Shown in pieces: positions 38,784-50,757 of a stretch of DNA of 64,000 nucleotides (position 1 is its first letter; the number at the start of each line of letters is the position of its first letter). Position numbers and translations under genes: made by a program. Source of the DNA: Erinaceus europaeus (taxonomy: Eukaryota; Chordata; Mammalia; Eulipotyphla; Erinaceidae); the NCBI RefSeq assembly GCF_950295315.1, contig NC_080171.1, forward strand, positions 94,954,470 through 95,018,469, written 5' to 3'. The notes beneath the pieces are model-generated. The model was not told the DNA's origin. It was given only the letters and a program-made list of their open reading frames with translations, and made no database searches.

Positions 38784-39045
38784 TTTAAAAAATATTTATT
38801 TATTCCCTTTTGTTGCCCTTGTTTTATTGTTGTTGTTATTGGATAGGATAGAGAGAAATGGATAGAGGAGGGTAAGACAGAGAGGGAAAGAGAAAGACAG
38901 ACACCTGCAGACCTGCTTCACCGCTTGTGAAGAGACCCCCCCACCCCTGCAGGTGGGGAGCAGGGGCTTGAAATGGGATCCTTACGCTGGTCCTTGCGCT
39001 TTGCACCACCTGCGCTTAAAACACTGTGCTACCGCCCAACTCCCC
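38784..39045 (-). mobile_element. Family A SINE
   Basis: Reversed copy with an extra C-rich insertion (CCCCCCCACCCC) in the core; ends CGCCCAACTCCCC. Confidence 0.92.
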
Positions 39046-39401
39046 ACCATAGCAACCTCTTAACAGCAGTTTTCCTCTCTTGCTATTGCCAACCTATTCT
39101 CTATGTCCACATTGGATAAACCCTGCTCAAGTGTCAACCTCTCAATCTAACACCTTTTACATTTCTAATTGTCAAAAGATTTCTCCTCAATAAAGTACAA
39201 TGTTTCTCCACTGTCACCTCGCTTCAAGAAGTCTCTAGTCACTCAGTATTTTTTTGTTGTTTGAATTTCTGTGCACAACCATCTTATCTACCATGCTATT
39301 TATCTACTTAGAAATTGTATAATCCTAGAAAACAAAGCAGACACTGTTATATGAACTCTGGCCCAGAAAAGGAAGCAGAACTCTAAATGGTTATACTATA
39401 C

Positions 39402-39525
39402 CTGGAGCTATATAGCCAGGAGCAGCTGTAGCCCCAACAAAAGCTCCCCTTGTTAGAGTTCCTCTTCCTCTGCCCCGAACAGCTTGGACTGCTGCGGATA
39501 CAGCTGTATTCACAACTCCTTTTGC
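39402..39525 (-). CDS. STRBP: STRBP coding exon, RG-rich segment
   Basis: A 124-bp exon starts in phase 0 and leaves one base over. It encodes [20 protein letters not shown], then [12 protein letters not shown] and TAAPGYIAP. The RGRGRG motif matches RGG/RG-type RNA-binding tails of the ILF3 family, known as arginine methylation substrates. Acceptor TTTTTAATAG, donor CCAG|GTATAG. Confidence 0.95.
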
Positions 39526-39940
39526 CTATTAAAAATAATACATTTTCATTACTGAGAGAATTGCAAACTATTGGGTTGTCATGATGCATTTTTGCACAGA
39601 AAAAATGCCATGACTTTCCTGACAACCCAATATTATCACTTCTGCAATGTATTAACTCAGAAATTTGAGCCTGTAGAAGGGACAGTAAGCTGTCTGTGAT
39701 CCTGAGCTCTTATCACCTGTGTAACGAAAATGATAGCTACTTTTCATAGTTGTTCTGGAGAATGTCGGGAACTTAGAAACATGAAACAAAGCTTCTTTTT
39801 CCCTAAATGGTTACTCAGAAAGAACTCAATTTCTACATTTAAATGTCAGTGGTCAAATTACATCCAAAGCCATTTTAGGACTGACTGAAGTAATTATAGA
39901 CTTTTGACACCTAGGTCAAATTAATTTGTCTTTCCACAGA

Positions 39941-39968
39941 CAAAATAAAATAAAATAAAATAAAATAA
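39941..39968 (+). repeat. (AAAAT)n microsatellite
   Basis: Five or six AAAAT units. Confidence 0.9.
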
Positions 39969-40475
39969 ATACAGCAAACCACCTACATTTTGCCAAGCAT
40001 CTGAATGGAGTATAAAACAAAACTGACCTAGACCAAGACAAGAAGACAAAGATGTGGATGTCATTGTTCCTGCTCTAAGTAACTGAGATTTTAGGAAGGT
40101 GATGTAATTTCTTTGAGTCTGTGTTTGTATGATTTACCAATCATTAAATAAAAACCACTTCAAGGATCAGAAAGAGAGCTCACTGAGTAGGGTGCCTGTA
40201 TTATGGCAATGGAGAAAGCTCTGGTGTTGTGGTATCACTCCCTTACTTTGTCTCTATCCAAATGAAAGATGGCAAAGAACAGCAGAATTACACATTAATC
40301 AGGCTCTAGTTCCAATCCAATAACGCCACACTGAAAGTCTCTTCTCACTCTAAAATGACATGGGGCTCTGGTAAAATTACATTATCTCTCTGTTTTTGGA
40401 GTTCTCCACTAACTGTAAAATGAGAAAGTAATCATCATACTGTTCTCCTTACTTAGGAATAGAAAGAACAACTGA

Positions 40476-40750
40476 GGGAGTCGGGCGGCAGTACAGCAGG
40501 TTAAGTGCAGGTGGTGCAAAGCACAAGGACCAGTATAAGGATCCCGGTTCGAGCCCCTGGCTCCCTGCCTGCAGGGAGTCGCTTCACAGGTGGTGAAGCA
40601 GGTCTGCAGGTGTCTATCTTTCTCTCCCCCTGTCTTTCCTCCTCTCTCCATTTCTCTCTGTCCTATCCAATAACAATGGCATCAATAAAAACAATAACTA
40701 CAACAATAAAAAACAAGGGCAACAAAAGGGAATAAATAAAAATTAAAAAA
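40476..40750 (+). mobile_element. Family A SINE
   Basis: GGGAGTCGGGCGGCAGTACA head, GATCCCGGTTCGAGCCCC B-box region; flanked by AGAAAGAAC repeats consistent with a TSD. Confidence 0.92.
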
Positions 40751-41496
40751 AGAAAGAACTGAGAAAATCTAGATACAAAACTAGTAGAATAAATTACAAA
40801 CAAGAATAGGTAAGTCAGAGCGTTAATAGTGGCTGACAAACAAAACTGAAATTTTAAGGAAACTCAAGATATTTACCTGTATTATGTTTATTTTTTATAT
40901 AAGGATGCAATAAAAATTCAAGCTAGAAACTACTCAAATTCCCTATAACATCTAAGGTGCAGGGAAGGAAGAGCAGAGATTCAGAACTTATTGTTTGACA
41001 AAGTTAACAGTATTTCAGACAACTCCAGTAGTGCAGGCACACACTGAACTGAGACAGAAAAATCATCATCCTTTCATTCCTCATCAGATAATTTCTATGG
41101 CTAGAGTGAGTGGTAGAAAAGAGCTTAATCATGCATGGGAAATTACAACTTCTCCTTTGGCCTGAGGGGGGCGAAAAAAAAAAACTCAAACCACAAGGAC
41201 TTCTACCATCAATTAGCTGTATTTCTAAACATCAACACTTTTGTGTCCTTGGTCTTCCTTTTCCTCAACTGTAAAATGAGATCAACTCTAGTTTCCTATA
41301 ATGGACTTAGAACATGAAAAAGAAACTTAAACAGAACTTTAATTCAGAATCTTCTTTCCACTAGTCTAAACATTTTCCTTTTTTTCAATCATATAATATA
41401 GATATTAAAATACTAGCACTCTTCGCATGAGAAAACATGACTCACGGTTTTTAATATAACTTTTTACCCCTCAAAATAATGCATATGGTACATGTC

Positions 41497-41548
41497 CAGA
41501 AAAAAATTTCTTTCTCTGATAGGACAGAAATGGAGAGGGGAGAGGGAG

Positions 41549-41590
<42 letters not shown>

Positions 41591-41704
41591 CACTGTTTCA
41601 CCATTTGTGAACCTTTTCCCCTGCAGATGGGGAACAAGGGCTTGAACCCAGGTCCTTGCACATGGTAACATATATGCTCAACAAGGTGTGTCGGTGCCTG
41701 GCCC
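41497..41704 (-). mobile_element. Family B SINE with internal CA expansion
   Basis: Reversed copy whose pyrimidine-rich body has grown into a (CA)n run at 41551-41588. Confidence 0.85.
41551..41588 (+). repeat. (CA)n microsatellite inside a SINE
   Basis: About 19 CA units replacing the GAGAGG body of the SINE. Confidence 0.95.
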
Positions 41705-41734
41705 CTTAGAAAAACTGTACTTTTAAAATCTAAA

Positions 41735-41917
41735 AATTTTATGCTATTATTAGGATAGAGACAGCCAGAAACTGTGGTAGAGAGGCAAAGAGGAAGAGGA
41801 TAATTTGTTGCACTGCTTCACTGTTCATGAAGTGTCCCTGCTGCAATAGGGCTTGAAGCTGGGTCCTTGCACATAGTACTACATATTCTTAGCCTGGTGC
41901 GCCACTGCCCAGCTCCA
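41735..41917 (-). mobile_element. Family B SINE
   Basis: GATAGAGACAGCCAGAAAC to CTGGTGCGCCACTGCCCAG. Confidence 0.85.
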
Positions 41918-42089
41918 GAATGCCACCTTGTCTAAATGCTTTGCTACGATACTGTGTCTTTAGCAGCACTAACATACCCAAGTTTTACAGTGCCTCACTA
42001 AAAATGGCTTGACAACTCTCAAATTATGTGTGCGCCTGCGCGTGTCCAGTTTGTATGAATGATTCCATTGCTCCTAAACAACTTTTTCA

Positions 42090-42275
42090 TTTTTTAAAGA
42101 ATTTTAGATAAAGAGACAGAGATAAGAAATACTCCAGTGCAAATTCTATTATATGCGTAAGTAACTGTTCCTGGTGCCATCCAGAGTACTCCCATGAGGT
42201 GCTGAGGCTCAAAACCAGATCCCTGTGCACAATAAAGTGAGCATGTGCTCTACTGCTGGAGCTATATCCCAGCTC
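42090..42275 (-). mobile_element. Older SINE-like repeat (family F)
   Basis: AGATAAAGAGACAGAGATAA, then CCATGAGGTGCTGAGGCTCA and GGAGCTATATCCCAGCTCC. Confidence 0.5.
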
Positions 42276-42428
42276 CACTCAAATAATACTAACTACCACT
42301 CTTTAAATATATAATTTGCCTACAGAAACCATGAGATAGGGAAACTGATCATATTTGTGATATTTATAAACTAAATCCAAAAAAAAGACTACCAAATTCA
42401 AGAAAAAGAAACAACTTCAGAAAAAGCT

Positions 42429-42592
42429 GTGGTCAGGAGGTAGTGCAGAGAATAAAGCATTGGATTCTCAACCCTGAGGTCCCAAGTTTGATCCCCAGCA
42501 GCACATGTTATCAGAGTGATGTCTGGTTCTTTCTCTCAAATAATAAATAATCAAAAAAAAAAAAAAAGAAAGAAAGAAAGAAAAAGAAAGGA
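42429..42592 (+). mobile_element. Family C SINE with TSD
   Basis: GTCAGGAGGTAGTGCAGAG and GATCCCCAGCAGCACATG, tail expanded to (GAAA)n. TSD AGAAAAAGCT at 42419-42428 and 42593-42602. It ends 60 bp from the STRBP exon at 42663. Confidence 0.88.
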
Positions 42593-42659
42593 AGAAAAAG
42601 CTAAATGAAATGAAAATTAAATTCTAGTAATATATTTCAAAGACTTGATGCACAACTCA

Positions 42660-42803
<144 letters not shown>

Positions 42804-42990
42804 CTAAAACCAAGAACACTCTATGGTTATCATATGCAGTACTTCTATGTAGTTTTCATTTAAGTATATCATAACACAGAAAATAGCAAAGGTCAAATAA
42901 TGACAACAAGAGGTGATGCAGTCTAAAGCATTTGACACACAAGCTCAAGCTTATCCCTTTAAGGAGAAAAATTAAGTTGGCTTGTATCTA

Positions 42991-43134
<144 letters not shown>

Positions 43135-43207
43135 CTAAAAGAAGGTTCAATTGAGAAAGATAATGGGTATAAAGTCCCTCCCACCACCAACCCAAGAGCT
43201 TTATTAG

Positions 43208-43331
43208 TAAGAAAGAAGGGGGTAAAGAGACAATTTAAGTATCACTCTGGCACATGCAAAGCTGGGGATCAAACTTGGGACCTCATGCTTGAAAGTCCAA
43301 TGCTTTATCCACTGCACCACCTCCTGCCCCC
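43208..43331 (-). mobile_element. Family C SINE
   Basis: GGGACCTCATGCTTGAAAGT and TATCCACTGCACCACCTCC, 74 bp from the STRBP exon at 43000-43134. Confidence 0.88.
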
Positions 43332-43439
43332 TTCCTTTTTTTAATCTGCTGGGTTTTGTACCTACAAAATTCTACTGCTCTTGGCAGATTCCTATCCACC
43401 AACCCTGACCATACCCATTTTAATTTCAGACAAATACAT

Positions 43440-43601
43440 GAAAGGAGGGGGAGTGTGTAGCGGGGAGAGGGAGACATAGCCTGGATCTACATTTATGAAG
43501 CTTCCCAGGTGCAGGCGCTCCCATGTAGTTGTAGGAGCTCAAACTCAGGCCCATGCACATGATAAAATGTATGCTTTACTGGATGGGCTATCTCCTGGCA
43601 C
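43440..43601 (-). mobile_element. Older SINE-like repeat (family F)
   Basis: GGAGCTCAAACTCAGGCCCA to GGATGGGCTATCTCCTGGC. Confidence 0.5.
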
Positions 43602-43779
43602 TAGTATTAGGTCTATTAGCATACATATATACTATGTCTCTGTTGAACAGAAAGCTCGATTTTTAAAAATTTACTTATTTAGACTATTAGGAGCAAGGAC
43701 ATGTGATCACCTCCATATAGGAATAGTATAGGAATAGCAAAAATACGTAAAATAAGTATGAGAACTCTACAGCCAATAA

Positions 43780-43950
43780 AAATAGATAGGCAGTTATAGA
43801 AATAATAGTCAACCCGTATCTGTGATCTTGAGAGAACAGTTTCTAATGGAGGGAATGGGGACAGAGAACTCTTGTGGTGGGAACGGTATGGAATTGTACC
43901 AGTTATCTCATAATTTTGGAAATCAGCATTAAATCACTAATAAAATAAAA
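43780..43950 (+). mobile_element. LINE 3' end, type X
   Basis: Contains GGCAGTTATAGAAATAATAG and CTCTTGTGGTGGGAACGG, with an A-rich end. A family C SINE follows directly. Confidence 0.6.
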
Positions 43951-43954
43951 AATA

Positions 43955-44106
43955 GTGGTCCAGGAGGTGGCGCAGTGGATAGGGCATTGGATTCTCAACT
44001 ATGAGGTCCTGAGTTCGATCCACAGTAGCACACGTACCAGAGTGATGTCTGGTTCTTTCTCTCCTACTGGCTTTCTCATGAATAAATAAATTCTTTAAAA
44101 AAATAA
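43955..44106 (+). mobile_element. Family C SINE
   Basis: GGTCCAGGAGGTGGCGCAGT and TCCTGAGTTCGATCCACAG. It lies between two LINE 3' end types. Confidence 0.92.
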
Positions 44107-44160
44107 TAAAACATTAATCCCCCAATAAAGAAATTTAAAAGAAATTAAAAAATAAAAATA
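44107..44160 (+). mobile_element. LINE 3' end remnant, type Y
   Basis: AACATTAATCCCCCAATAAA is shared with the ends at 50758 and 52475. It is separated from upstream LINE sequence by the family C SINE. Confidence 0.45.
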
Positions 44161-45320
44161 AAGTCAGTCATCTGGTTAACCTATCTGTGAAACAAAACTG
44201 TTACAATAGATGAGTATTCAAGAGATTAATGGTAAGGTACTCTTACTGTTATATGGCATTGTAGGGTCTGGCCTGTGGTGCTCATGATGTAAAAATAGTA
44301 CTCTAAATGACTAACAAGCTGAAATTCACATAATACCTAAGCACTCACTGTTTTTCATCTATAGGGTTAGAAAGAAATAACTCACTTGGTAGATGAGACA
44401 CACCTTTCAGTCTTCCTAAAAACATTTAAGGGCATCTAAAGTAACAATAGTAGGCTAGTTCCTAGTAGGCTGCAGAATGTATATTCTGAAATTTAAAGGT
44501 AACAAAAATAGGGATGCATTATCCTTAAGAAGCTGCAGTACAGTGGGAAGGACAGGTATAATCACTGTAAAGGTTTATTATACAAGAGACGTCCATTGTG
44601 AGAACACACTAGAAACATAATTTTCTAGAGCAATCAGGGCAGTTTTGCTGGAAATAAAACATGCATTTCTCACCTTCCTCTTTATACCAAACCATCATAA
44701 AGAGAAAAACAAGAAAAGCATTGTAAACAGAAGAAACAGCAATGCAAAGGCTCAAGAAAAGAACATTTGTTTGGGAAGTGCAAGTTAATTTGTCTTAAAC
44801 AGTCCTTTACACAGGAAGTGAGGAGAGGAAGGCAGAACCCACTTAGAAATACCTCGAGGGAGTCAAAACATAAAGGACTTTATGTTATGTAAATGAGCTT
44901 TCACTTTATCATGGGCAATAGGGAGTCACTGAAATATTAATATTGAAAAATGCATAGCTAGATTTTCATTGTAGAAGTCACTTTGAAGGGTACGATTAGA
45001 AAAAAGAAAAGCATTTCATGTGAGAATGTGAAGGTCAAATGAAGTATGAGGACACCAAAACCAGCAATTCATAAGACACTACAAATTTAATTTTGAGAAA
45101 GAAAAGGCCAAATTATTGAATTATTTTAGAGGTTGGAGATCATGCTGACTTCCACCACAGTAGCTGCTCAAAAACAAACAAACAAACAAAACAAATAAAT
45201 GAGTACCCAAAAGAATGATTACAAATATAATATTCTTCATTTTCTTGTGGCACATATTATATCACCACTTCTGTACTAAATTTTTTTCATTCTTTATATT
45301 CTAGAGAAACAAGAAAGAGT
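44161..45320 (-). other. STRBP intron, single-copy stretch
   Basis: No exon or young repeat recognised; (ACAAA)n-like tract near 45173-45200. Confidence 0.5.
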
Positions 45321-45329
45321 GAAGAATAC

Positions 45330-45477
45330 CATAGCACCAATGTTCTACCCAGGGAATCTCACCCCCTATCTCCTACCACAATGCTGTCTATGGTGCTATC
45401 ATGTGGTACCAGGACTTGAACCCAGGGACCTGTCCATGTAAGGCATGTCCTGCCATGTGAGCTACCTCCCTTTGCAG
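45330..45477 (-). mobile_element. Older SINE-like repeat (family F)
   Basis: CCAGGACTTGAACCCAGGGA to GTGAGCTACCTCCCTTTGC. Confidence 0.45.
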
Positions 45478-45689
45478 CTAAGTTGAATTTTTCAGAGAAT
45501 GACACCAAAGCACCAAAGCAGCCTACAGAACTTGAATGAGTCATGTGCTTGGCAAAGCTGACACACTATCCAGATAAGCCATTCTGCTAACCCCCAACAA
45601 ACGATCTTAATAAAATACTCTGATTTAGTTAATGCAATAGAAGTGAAATATTGTACAATTTTAAAAGACATATTTAATTAGAATTCTCA

Positions 45690-45822
45690 GGGGCTGGAGA
45701 GATAGATAGCATAAAGGTTATGCAAATGACTTTCATGCCTGAGGCTCTGAGGTCCCAGGTTTAATCCCCAGCACCACCATAAACCAGAGTTGAGCACTGC
45801 TCTGATAAAATAAAAATATTTA
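45690..45822 (+). mobile_element. Family D SINE
   Basis: GGGGCTGGAGAGATAGATAG and CCAGAGTTGAGCACTGCTCT. Confidence 0.85.
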
Positions 45823-46856
45823 GCATTCCTGAGTTTTTGCAACAAAAATAACTTTTGGAATAATTTTCACAATCTATATATTTCAAATTTCCACTCTCAT
45901 CTGTAAAAGGTAGTGAGTAGTTTTTGAAACTAGGTCTGTGGTGCTCACACTGTTTTCCAGATGTATAATCATCATTATAAAAGAGTCAAGACATAAACTA
46001 TGACATATCTAAATAGTTACTACCATTTTAAATCAAAATCGGTTTTCTTCCCCTTAGCCTCTCCTACTAATACATTGTACAGAAGCAAAGTATAGGTGTA
46101 ATCACTACCACAGTCTTCATGTACTTATATGGCTATGCATGTAGTCCACACTGCTTATCTTCCCTTCGCAATTCCTTTAGAACTCAATATTCTGAGCTTC
46201 ATATTTAAGGTGTTTGTTCATCTCTTAGTGTTTAGAACTCTGCCAGCAAAACACCTTTCTCCAGTCTGTGACTGGCACTTAATGAATGACAATCATCTCA
46301 AGAGCTGGGTGCCAAATCTCCTATCCTCTACAGTATCACATGAAGAGCCAGGAATATCTTTTGCAGGTCTCTATACCCATTATATCCCCTTTATACTGGC
46401 CCACCTAGCACTTCTCAAATATTTATTTCAAAACTCTCAGATTATCAATAGCTCCTATTTCTTTGGCCTAGAATTCCTATTTCCCTACTTCATCCCCACA
46501 TAGCAAATCCTACTCACCATGTAAATCTTATTTCTTATTTTACTCCTTTTAATTTAACATGAGTGTGAGGTACACAATCAGTTACTCAAGATTTTGCATT
46601 ATTACATTGATTTTGCAATCGTGGTACTTACCAGATTACATTCTAACTAGGTATAAACATATTGTTATTTTCACCTGAGAGCATCTTAAAGTTCTGGACA
46701 CACTATTGCTAGCATTTTGTAGTAAGCAGATATTAAAGTGGGGGCTATGAATCAGGAAAAAAAACCGAGTTCACTAAATTCTTAATGCATACTCCTTATA
46801 AATGAAAAAATTAAAATATATTTATGTAAGATCTGTTACTTTATAGTTGTTTCTCT
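45823..46856 (-). other. STRBP intron, single-copy stretch
   Basis: Holds a 124-codon open frame on the plus strand at 46129-46503 that I judge non-coding. Confidence 0.5.
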
Positions 46857-47240
46857 GCAGCCCAGGGAGGTGGTGTATAAGTAGAGTGGCAGGACATTGC
46901 ATGTGGCAGAGTGATGCTTTAATTTTTTTATTTTTTAAATATTTATTTTCTCTTTTGTCCCCCTTATTTTATTGTTGTAGTTACTGTTATTGATGTCATC
47001 GTTGTTAGATAGGACAGAGAGAAATGGAGAGAAGAGGGGAAGACAGAGAGGGGAAGAGATAGACACCTGCAGACCTGTTTCAACACCTGTAAAGCGACTC
47101 CCCTGCAGGTGGGGAGCCGGGAGCTTGAACCGGGGTACTCACACTGGTACTTGCACTTCGCGCCACGTGTGCTTAACCCACTGTGCTACCGCCTGACTCC
47201 CGATGCTCTGATATTCTATCTCTCTCAATAGGTAGCTTAG
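46857..47240 (+). mobile_element. Family C SINE split by a family A SINE
   Basis: Family C pieces at 46857-46917 (AGCCCAGGGAGGTGGTGTAT) and 47202-47240 join at GAGTGATGCT; the A element lies between. Confidence 0.75.
46918..47201 (-). mobile_element. Family A SINE nested in family C
   Basis: Reversed copy, ends CGCCTGACTCCC. TSD GATGCT at 46912-46917 and 47202-47207. Confidence 0.9.
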
Positions 47241-47992
47241 AAACAATGCAAAGCAAAAAACAAAAGAAACAAACCGTTTCCTTAAGGAGAGTACAAAAAC
47301 ACAAGGCACCATTAACTCACAAATATGCCATATATACTTAATACTTGGCCTCATCCCATTCTATTACCTGTGGCAATCATCTCATAGGTTAAAGCTTATT
47401 CAGGGTCTCAATAAAAACTATATCAGGCTGGAACAACTCAGTGATAATCTACTGCCCTCTACAGTTTAATTTAACATGAAATAATCCTGGATTTTCTCCT
47501 CTAAATTATTGGTTTATCACTGTTCAGTTATTATTGATATTCTTGATACATCATAATTATAAAATACTGGCAACAAGTCCCACTGACCAGCAAAAAAAGG
47601 AATGTTAGTTAAATTAGGGTGCATTAATGTGTTGAGCATAATAGTTATGTTTTTATTTTTAGAGTTAAATGAAAAAAAACTGCATGAAAGTATCATTTCC
47701 TTCATAAAAATACTCACAGACCCAAGGTATTGCCTGTGGAGATGGTGTCACAGTTGGAAAAAGGACTAGAAAGCTGTATCAGGGAAGAGGGTAGCTCCAA
47801 AATATGGGAAAAGTATATAAATCTTGTTCACTGTAAACCCCATCAATTTGATCTGCTGACTATGGAATCAGCACAGGAGCCCATGTTACCTCTGCATCCC
47901 TGTAGGGCTGAGCTTGCATTCTGCGGTCACTGCTAGGAACATTCCAGGCTGCACTAATTAAAAAAAATACTCATAAAAAAAAAAAAGGCTCC
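47241..47992 (-). other. STRBP intron, single-copy stretch
   Basis: Nothing recognised. Confidence 0.45.
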
Positions 47993-48130
47993 TAGTGGTC
48001 TGGGAGGTGGCATAATGGATCAAGTGCTAGATCCTCAAGCATGAGGTCCTGAGTTTGATCCCTGACAAATATACCAGAGTGTTGATCTGGTCTGACCTCC
48101 CCCTCTCTCTCAGTAATAAAATACATCTAT
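47993..48130 (+). mobile_element. Family C SINE
   Basis: GGTCTGGGAGGTGGCATAAT and GAGGTCCTGAGTTTGATCCC. Confidence 0.88.
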
Positions 48131-48295
48131 GGGGGGGAAAGCTGGATAGAAATAAATCAAAATATTATGAATGGTTCCTTCTGGAAAATGTATATGTGCT
48201 TATATGTTTTTTAGATTTCTATCCACCTTTTGAATCTTTCAATTCCTCTAATAAACATTTATTCATTTCCAAAGGAAAACGATATATAAGCATAC

Positions 48296-48454
48296 CTCTA
48301 AGGTACTGGAGGTTTCAGTTGTAGAATTTCCAGTATTATTGCTTGAATTTGAAGACACTGTTTCATTTTTGCCTTCATTATCTGATTTTTCATCAGAACT
48401 CATACATTCAATATCTGCATCAAAGCCTGTTGGATATCCCATTGCCTGCAATAC
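48296..48454 (-). CDS. STRBP: STRBP coding exon, end of dsRBD1 and acidic/Ser linker
   Basis: A 159-bp phase-0 exon encodes [20 protein letters not shown], then [20 protein letters not shown] and [13 protein letters not shown]. The first residues finish helix 2 of dsRBD1; the rest is a low-complexity Ser/Thr/Asn and acidic linker between the two dsRBDs, rich in possible phosphorylation sites. Acceptor TTTGTACAG, donor GAG|GTATGC. Confidence 0.95.
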
Positions 48455-48624
48455 CTGTACAAATTACACTGAAACTCAGTTTTATTCAAACACCAGAGAG
48501 CAATTAAGCAGTACAGACTAACTAAAAACTGAGACTAACATTTTTCTTCCAAAATATCTGAATCCATGAAACACCTTTCAAGACGAAATACTTGCTTAAG
48601 TAAAATTTATTTTATCCATTTTTT

Positions 48625-48930
48625 GGGGGGGGAGTGGCGCCGATGGCAACAGAGCACAGTTGTTGGCATATGGGTTTAATCTCTCATCTCCCCATGCAAG
48701 TTCTCTGCAGTACACTCTCAGCCACTACTTAGGTTCTTTTCCATCACCACGCAATAGAACCCCAAGATTCTCCTCACCACCTTCACCCACCCTCTTTCCC
48801 CAAAGTCCTTTGCTATGGTGCAATATGCCCCACACAGTCCAAGTTTCACTTTGTGTTTTCCCTTTCTGTACACCTGTAAGTGAGACCATCTGGTATTTCG
48901 GGTTAATCAAGTTTTATCTACCAGGACATC
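48625..48930 (-). mobile_element. L1 3' region fragment
   Basis: Contains CCCCAAAGTCCTTTGC, CCAAGTTTCACTTTGTGTTT and GTGAGACCATCTGGTATTTC, which fit the reverse of an L1 3' untranslated region. Confidence 0.55.
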
Positions 48931-49059
48931 ATTGGATAATTATTAAAATTTTCTGAAAGTAATTAGATTTGAATAGAATATGACAGAAATGTAAATATGG
49001 TTTTTATAGCACTAAAGTCCTGCACATGAACAATTTCACTACTCACAGGCCAATTTTTT

Positions 49060-49182
49060 CATTCTTTTTTACTTTAGATGGAGGGAAGTCACTATGATAT
49101 GTCCATAATGCTAGAGCTTGAACCCAGCATTTACAATGACAAGATACATGTCCTACTGAGTGAGCTACCCCTAACTGCCAGA
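49060..49182 (-). mobile_element. Older SINE-like repeat (family F)
   Basis: AGAGCTTGAACCCAGCATTT to CTACTGAGTGAGCTACCCC. Confidence 0.45.
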
Positions 49183-49740
49183 AATGCAAATCTGAAGTTG
49201 AGCCACGTTCATTGAATTTGGAGGTGAGAATTTGAAAAATAAATAGCACAAGCAAGTAGGTGAGGGAAAAAGTAAAATAGCACACTGGAATAATTTTTAT
49301 AATTCTTAATTTTTTTAAACTTGTAAAATAGGAAGTTTGATTCACTTGCCTCAATACAGAGCAGAAAAAGGACCAAGACTTTGTTTTTACCTTTGGATCA
49401 ATTTGTCTATTAATTATAATATCTCAAGCTTTTTACCATAGATTTCCTTGCCTTTAAGAGAAACTACTATCAAAACTTGAAAGAAATGTCTATGTTTATT
49501 CTTCAGACAAGATGACTTTCCATTCAATGTTTGACATTTCTCAAACATTTTAAAAATACATCGTTCAGAACAGTAAGTATGTTCACGTGTGTGAACACAC
49601 TTGCAAACCTACATTTCAATACCTCTTTCAAGGTTATACTGATTTTCAGATGTACACAAAGGAATATATTTTTATAAGTCTCTTTCAAACAAGTTAACGA
49701 CAAACTGTCAGTTAATATTATCACAGAAGATATAGATACA
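49183..49740 (-). other. STRBP intron, single-copy stretch
   Basis: No exon or repeat recognised. Confidence 0.45.
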
Positions 49741-50160
49741 GGGGCTAGATGGTGGTGTACCTGGTTGAGTGCACATGTTACAATGCCCAAGTAGAACAGT
49801 ACACTACTTAACAACTATTGGGTCAAAGAGGAAATAAAGGAAGAAATCAAAATGTTTCGAGAGTTCAATGAAAATGAACTCTCAAAACAAACTATCAAAA
49901 TATTTGGGACACAGCTAAGGCAGTACTGAGAGGGAAGTTCATAGCCATACAAGCACACATTAGGAAACAAGAAAAAGCATAAGTAAACAATGCCCAAGGA
50001 GACAGGTTCAAACCCCTTGGTCCCCACCTGCAGGGGAAAAGCTTTGCGAGTGGTGAAGCAATGTTGCAGGTGTCTCTCTGTTTCTCTCCTCCTCTATGAC
50101 CCACTTCCCTCTTGAGTATGGTTGTTTCTATCAATAAAATAAAATTAAAAAAAAATAAAA
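49741..50160 (+). mobile_element. Family B SINE interrupted by the L1 fragment
   Basis: The head is at 49741-49791 (GGTGGTGTACCTGGTTGAG) and the rest, with TCCCCACCTGCAGGGG and an A-rich tail, at 49999-50160. The two halves join perfectly once the L1 piece and one TSD copy are discounted. Confidence 0.9.
49792..49986 (+). mobile_element. Internal L1 ORF2 fragment inserted in a SINE
   Basis: The 195 bp closely match the L1 at about 63570-63755 (shared stretches such as CAGTACACTACTTAACAAC and AGGAAGAAATCAAAATGTTT). The fragment lacks both L1 ends and is flanked by a perfect 12-bp repeat ACAATGCCCAAG (49780-49791, 49987-49998), inside a family B SINE. It ends in an A-rich part of ORF2 (GAAACAAGAAAAAGCAT). 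Confidence 0.9.
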
Positions 50161-50757
50161 TAAAAAGATACAGATACAGGTTCCTAAAGATTCCTCCTAT
50201 ATTTGTTTCAGCTTTTAATTAATGTTTTATGTTGTTGGTGTGAAAAAGCAACATTTTAAATCTTTACTATCTCAATTATACCTAATAGATATCTTAAAGA
50301 GATTGCTATGGTAGTCATGAAAATGAGATGCTGGGCAGCCCAACTCTTTTAAACAATGGCATATTATATAAAGCATTCAGTCCATATAAATAAAATAGCA
50401 ATATTCTAGGCAAAAAGTGAGCAAGTAGAAGTCTATATCAAAAACTTGAAATAAATTTGGTGAATTTACATGGGGAATCTGGCATTCTATTGAAGAATTC
50501 AAGTCATAAATTCATGAGAGTCATTGGGAATAAAGCCAAGAGCTTCTCACCACCCTTAAAAAAAATTGTATGTTCTGAAAGTATTTAGGTAGTAATCTGT
50601 ACTAACATCATTTGGTTATATCCTTGTGTATATTTAATAAAGAAAACATTCTCCACTGCCAGAGCTCTGCAAATACACAGTCCCTGGGAAAATCTTATCT
50701 GTAAGACAACTGGAATTGACACTAGGTAACACCAGCTATAAATCAAAAGCCAAAAGT
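50161..50757 (-). other. STRBP intron, single-copy stretch
   Basis: No exon or repeat recognised. Confidence 0.45.

Noticed and set aside
46129..46503. 124-codon open frame in the STRBP intron
   Set aside because: On the strand opposite to STRBP, no domain recognised, AT-rich composition gives hydrophobic translation by chance.
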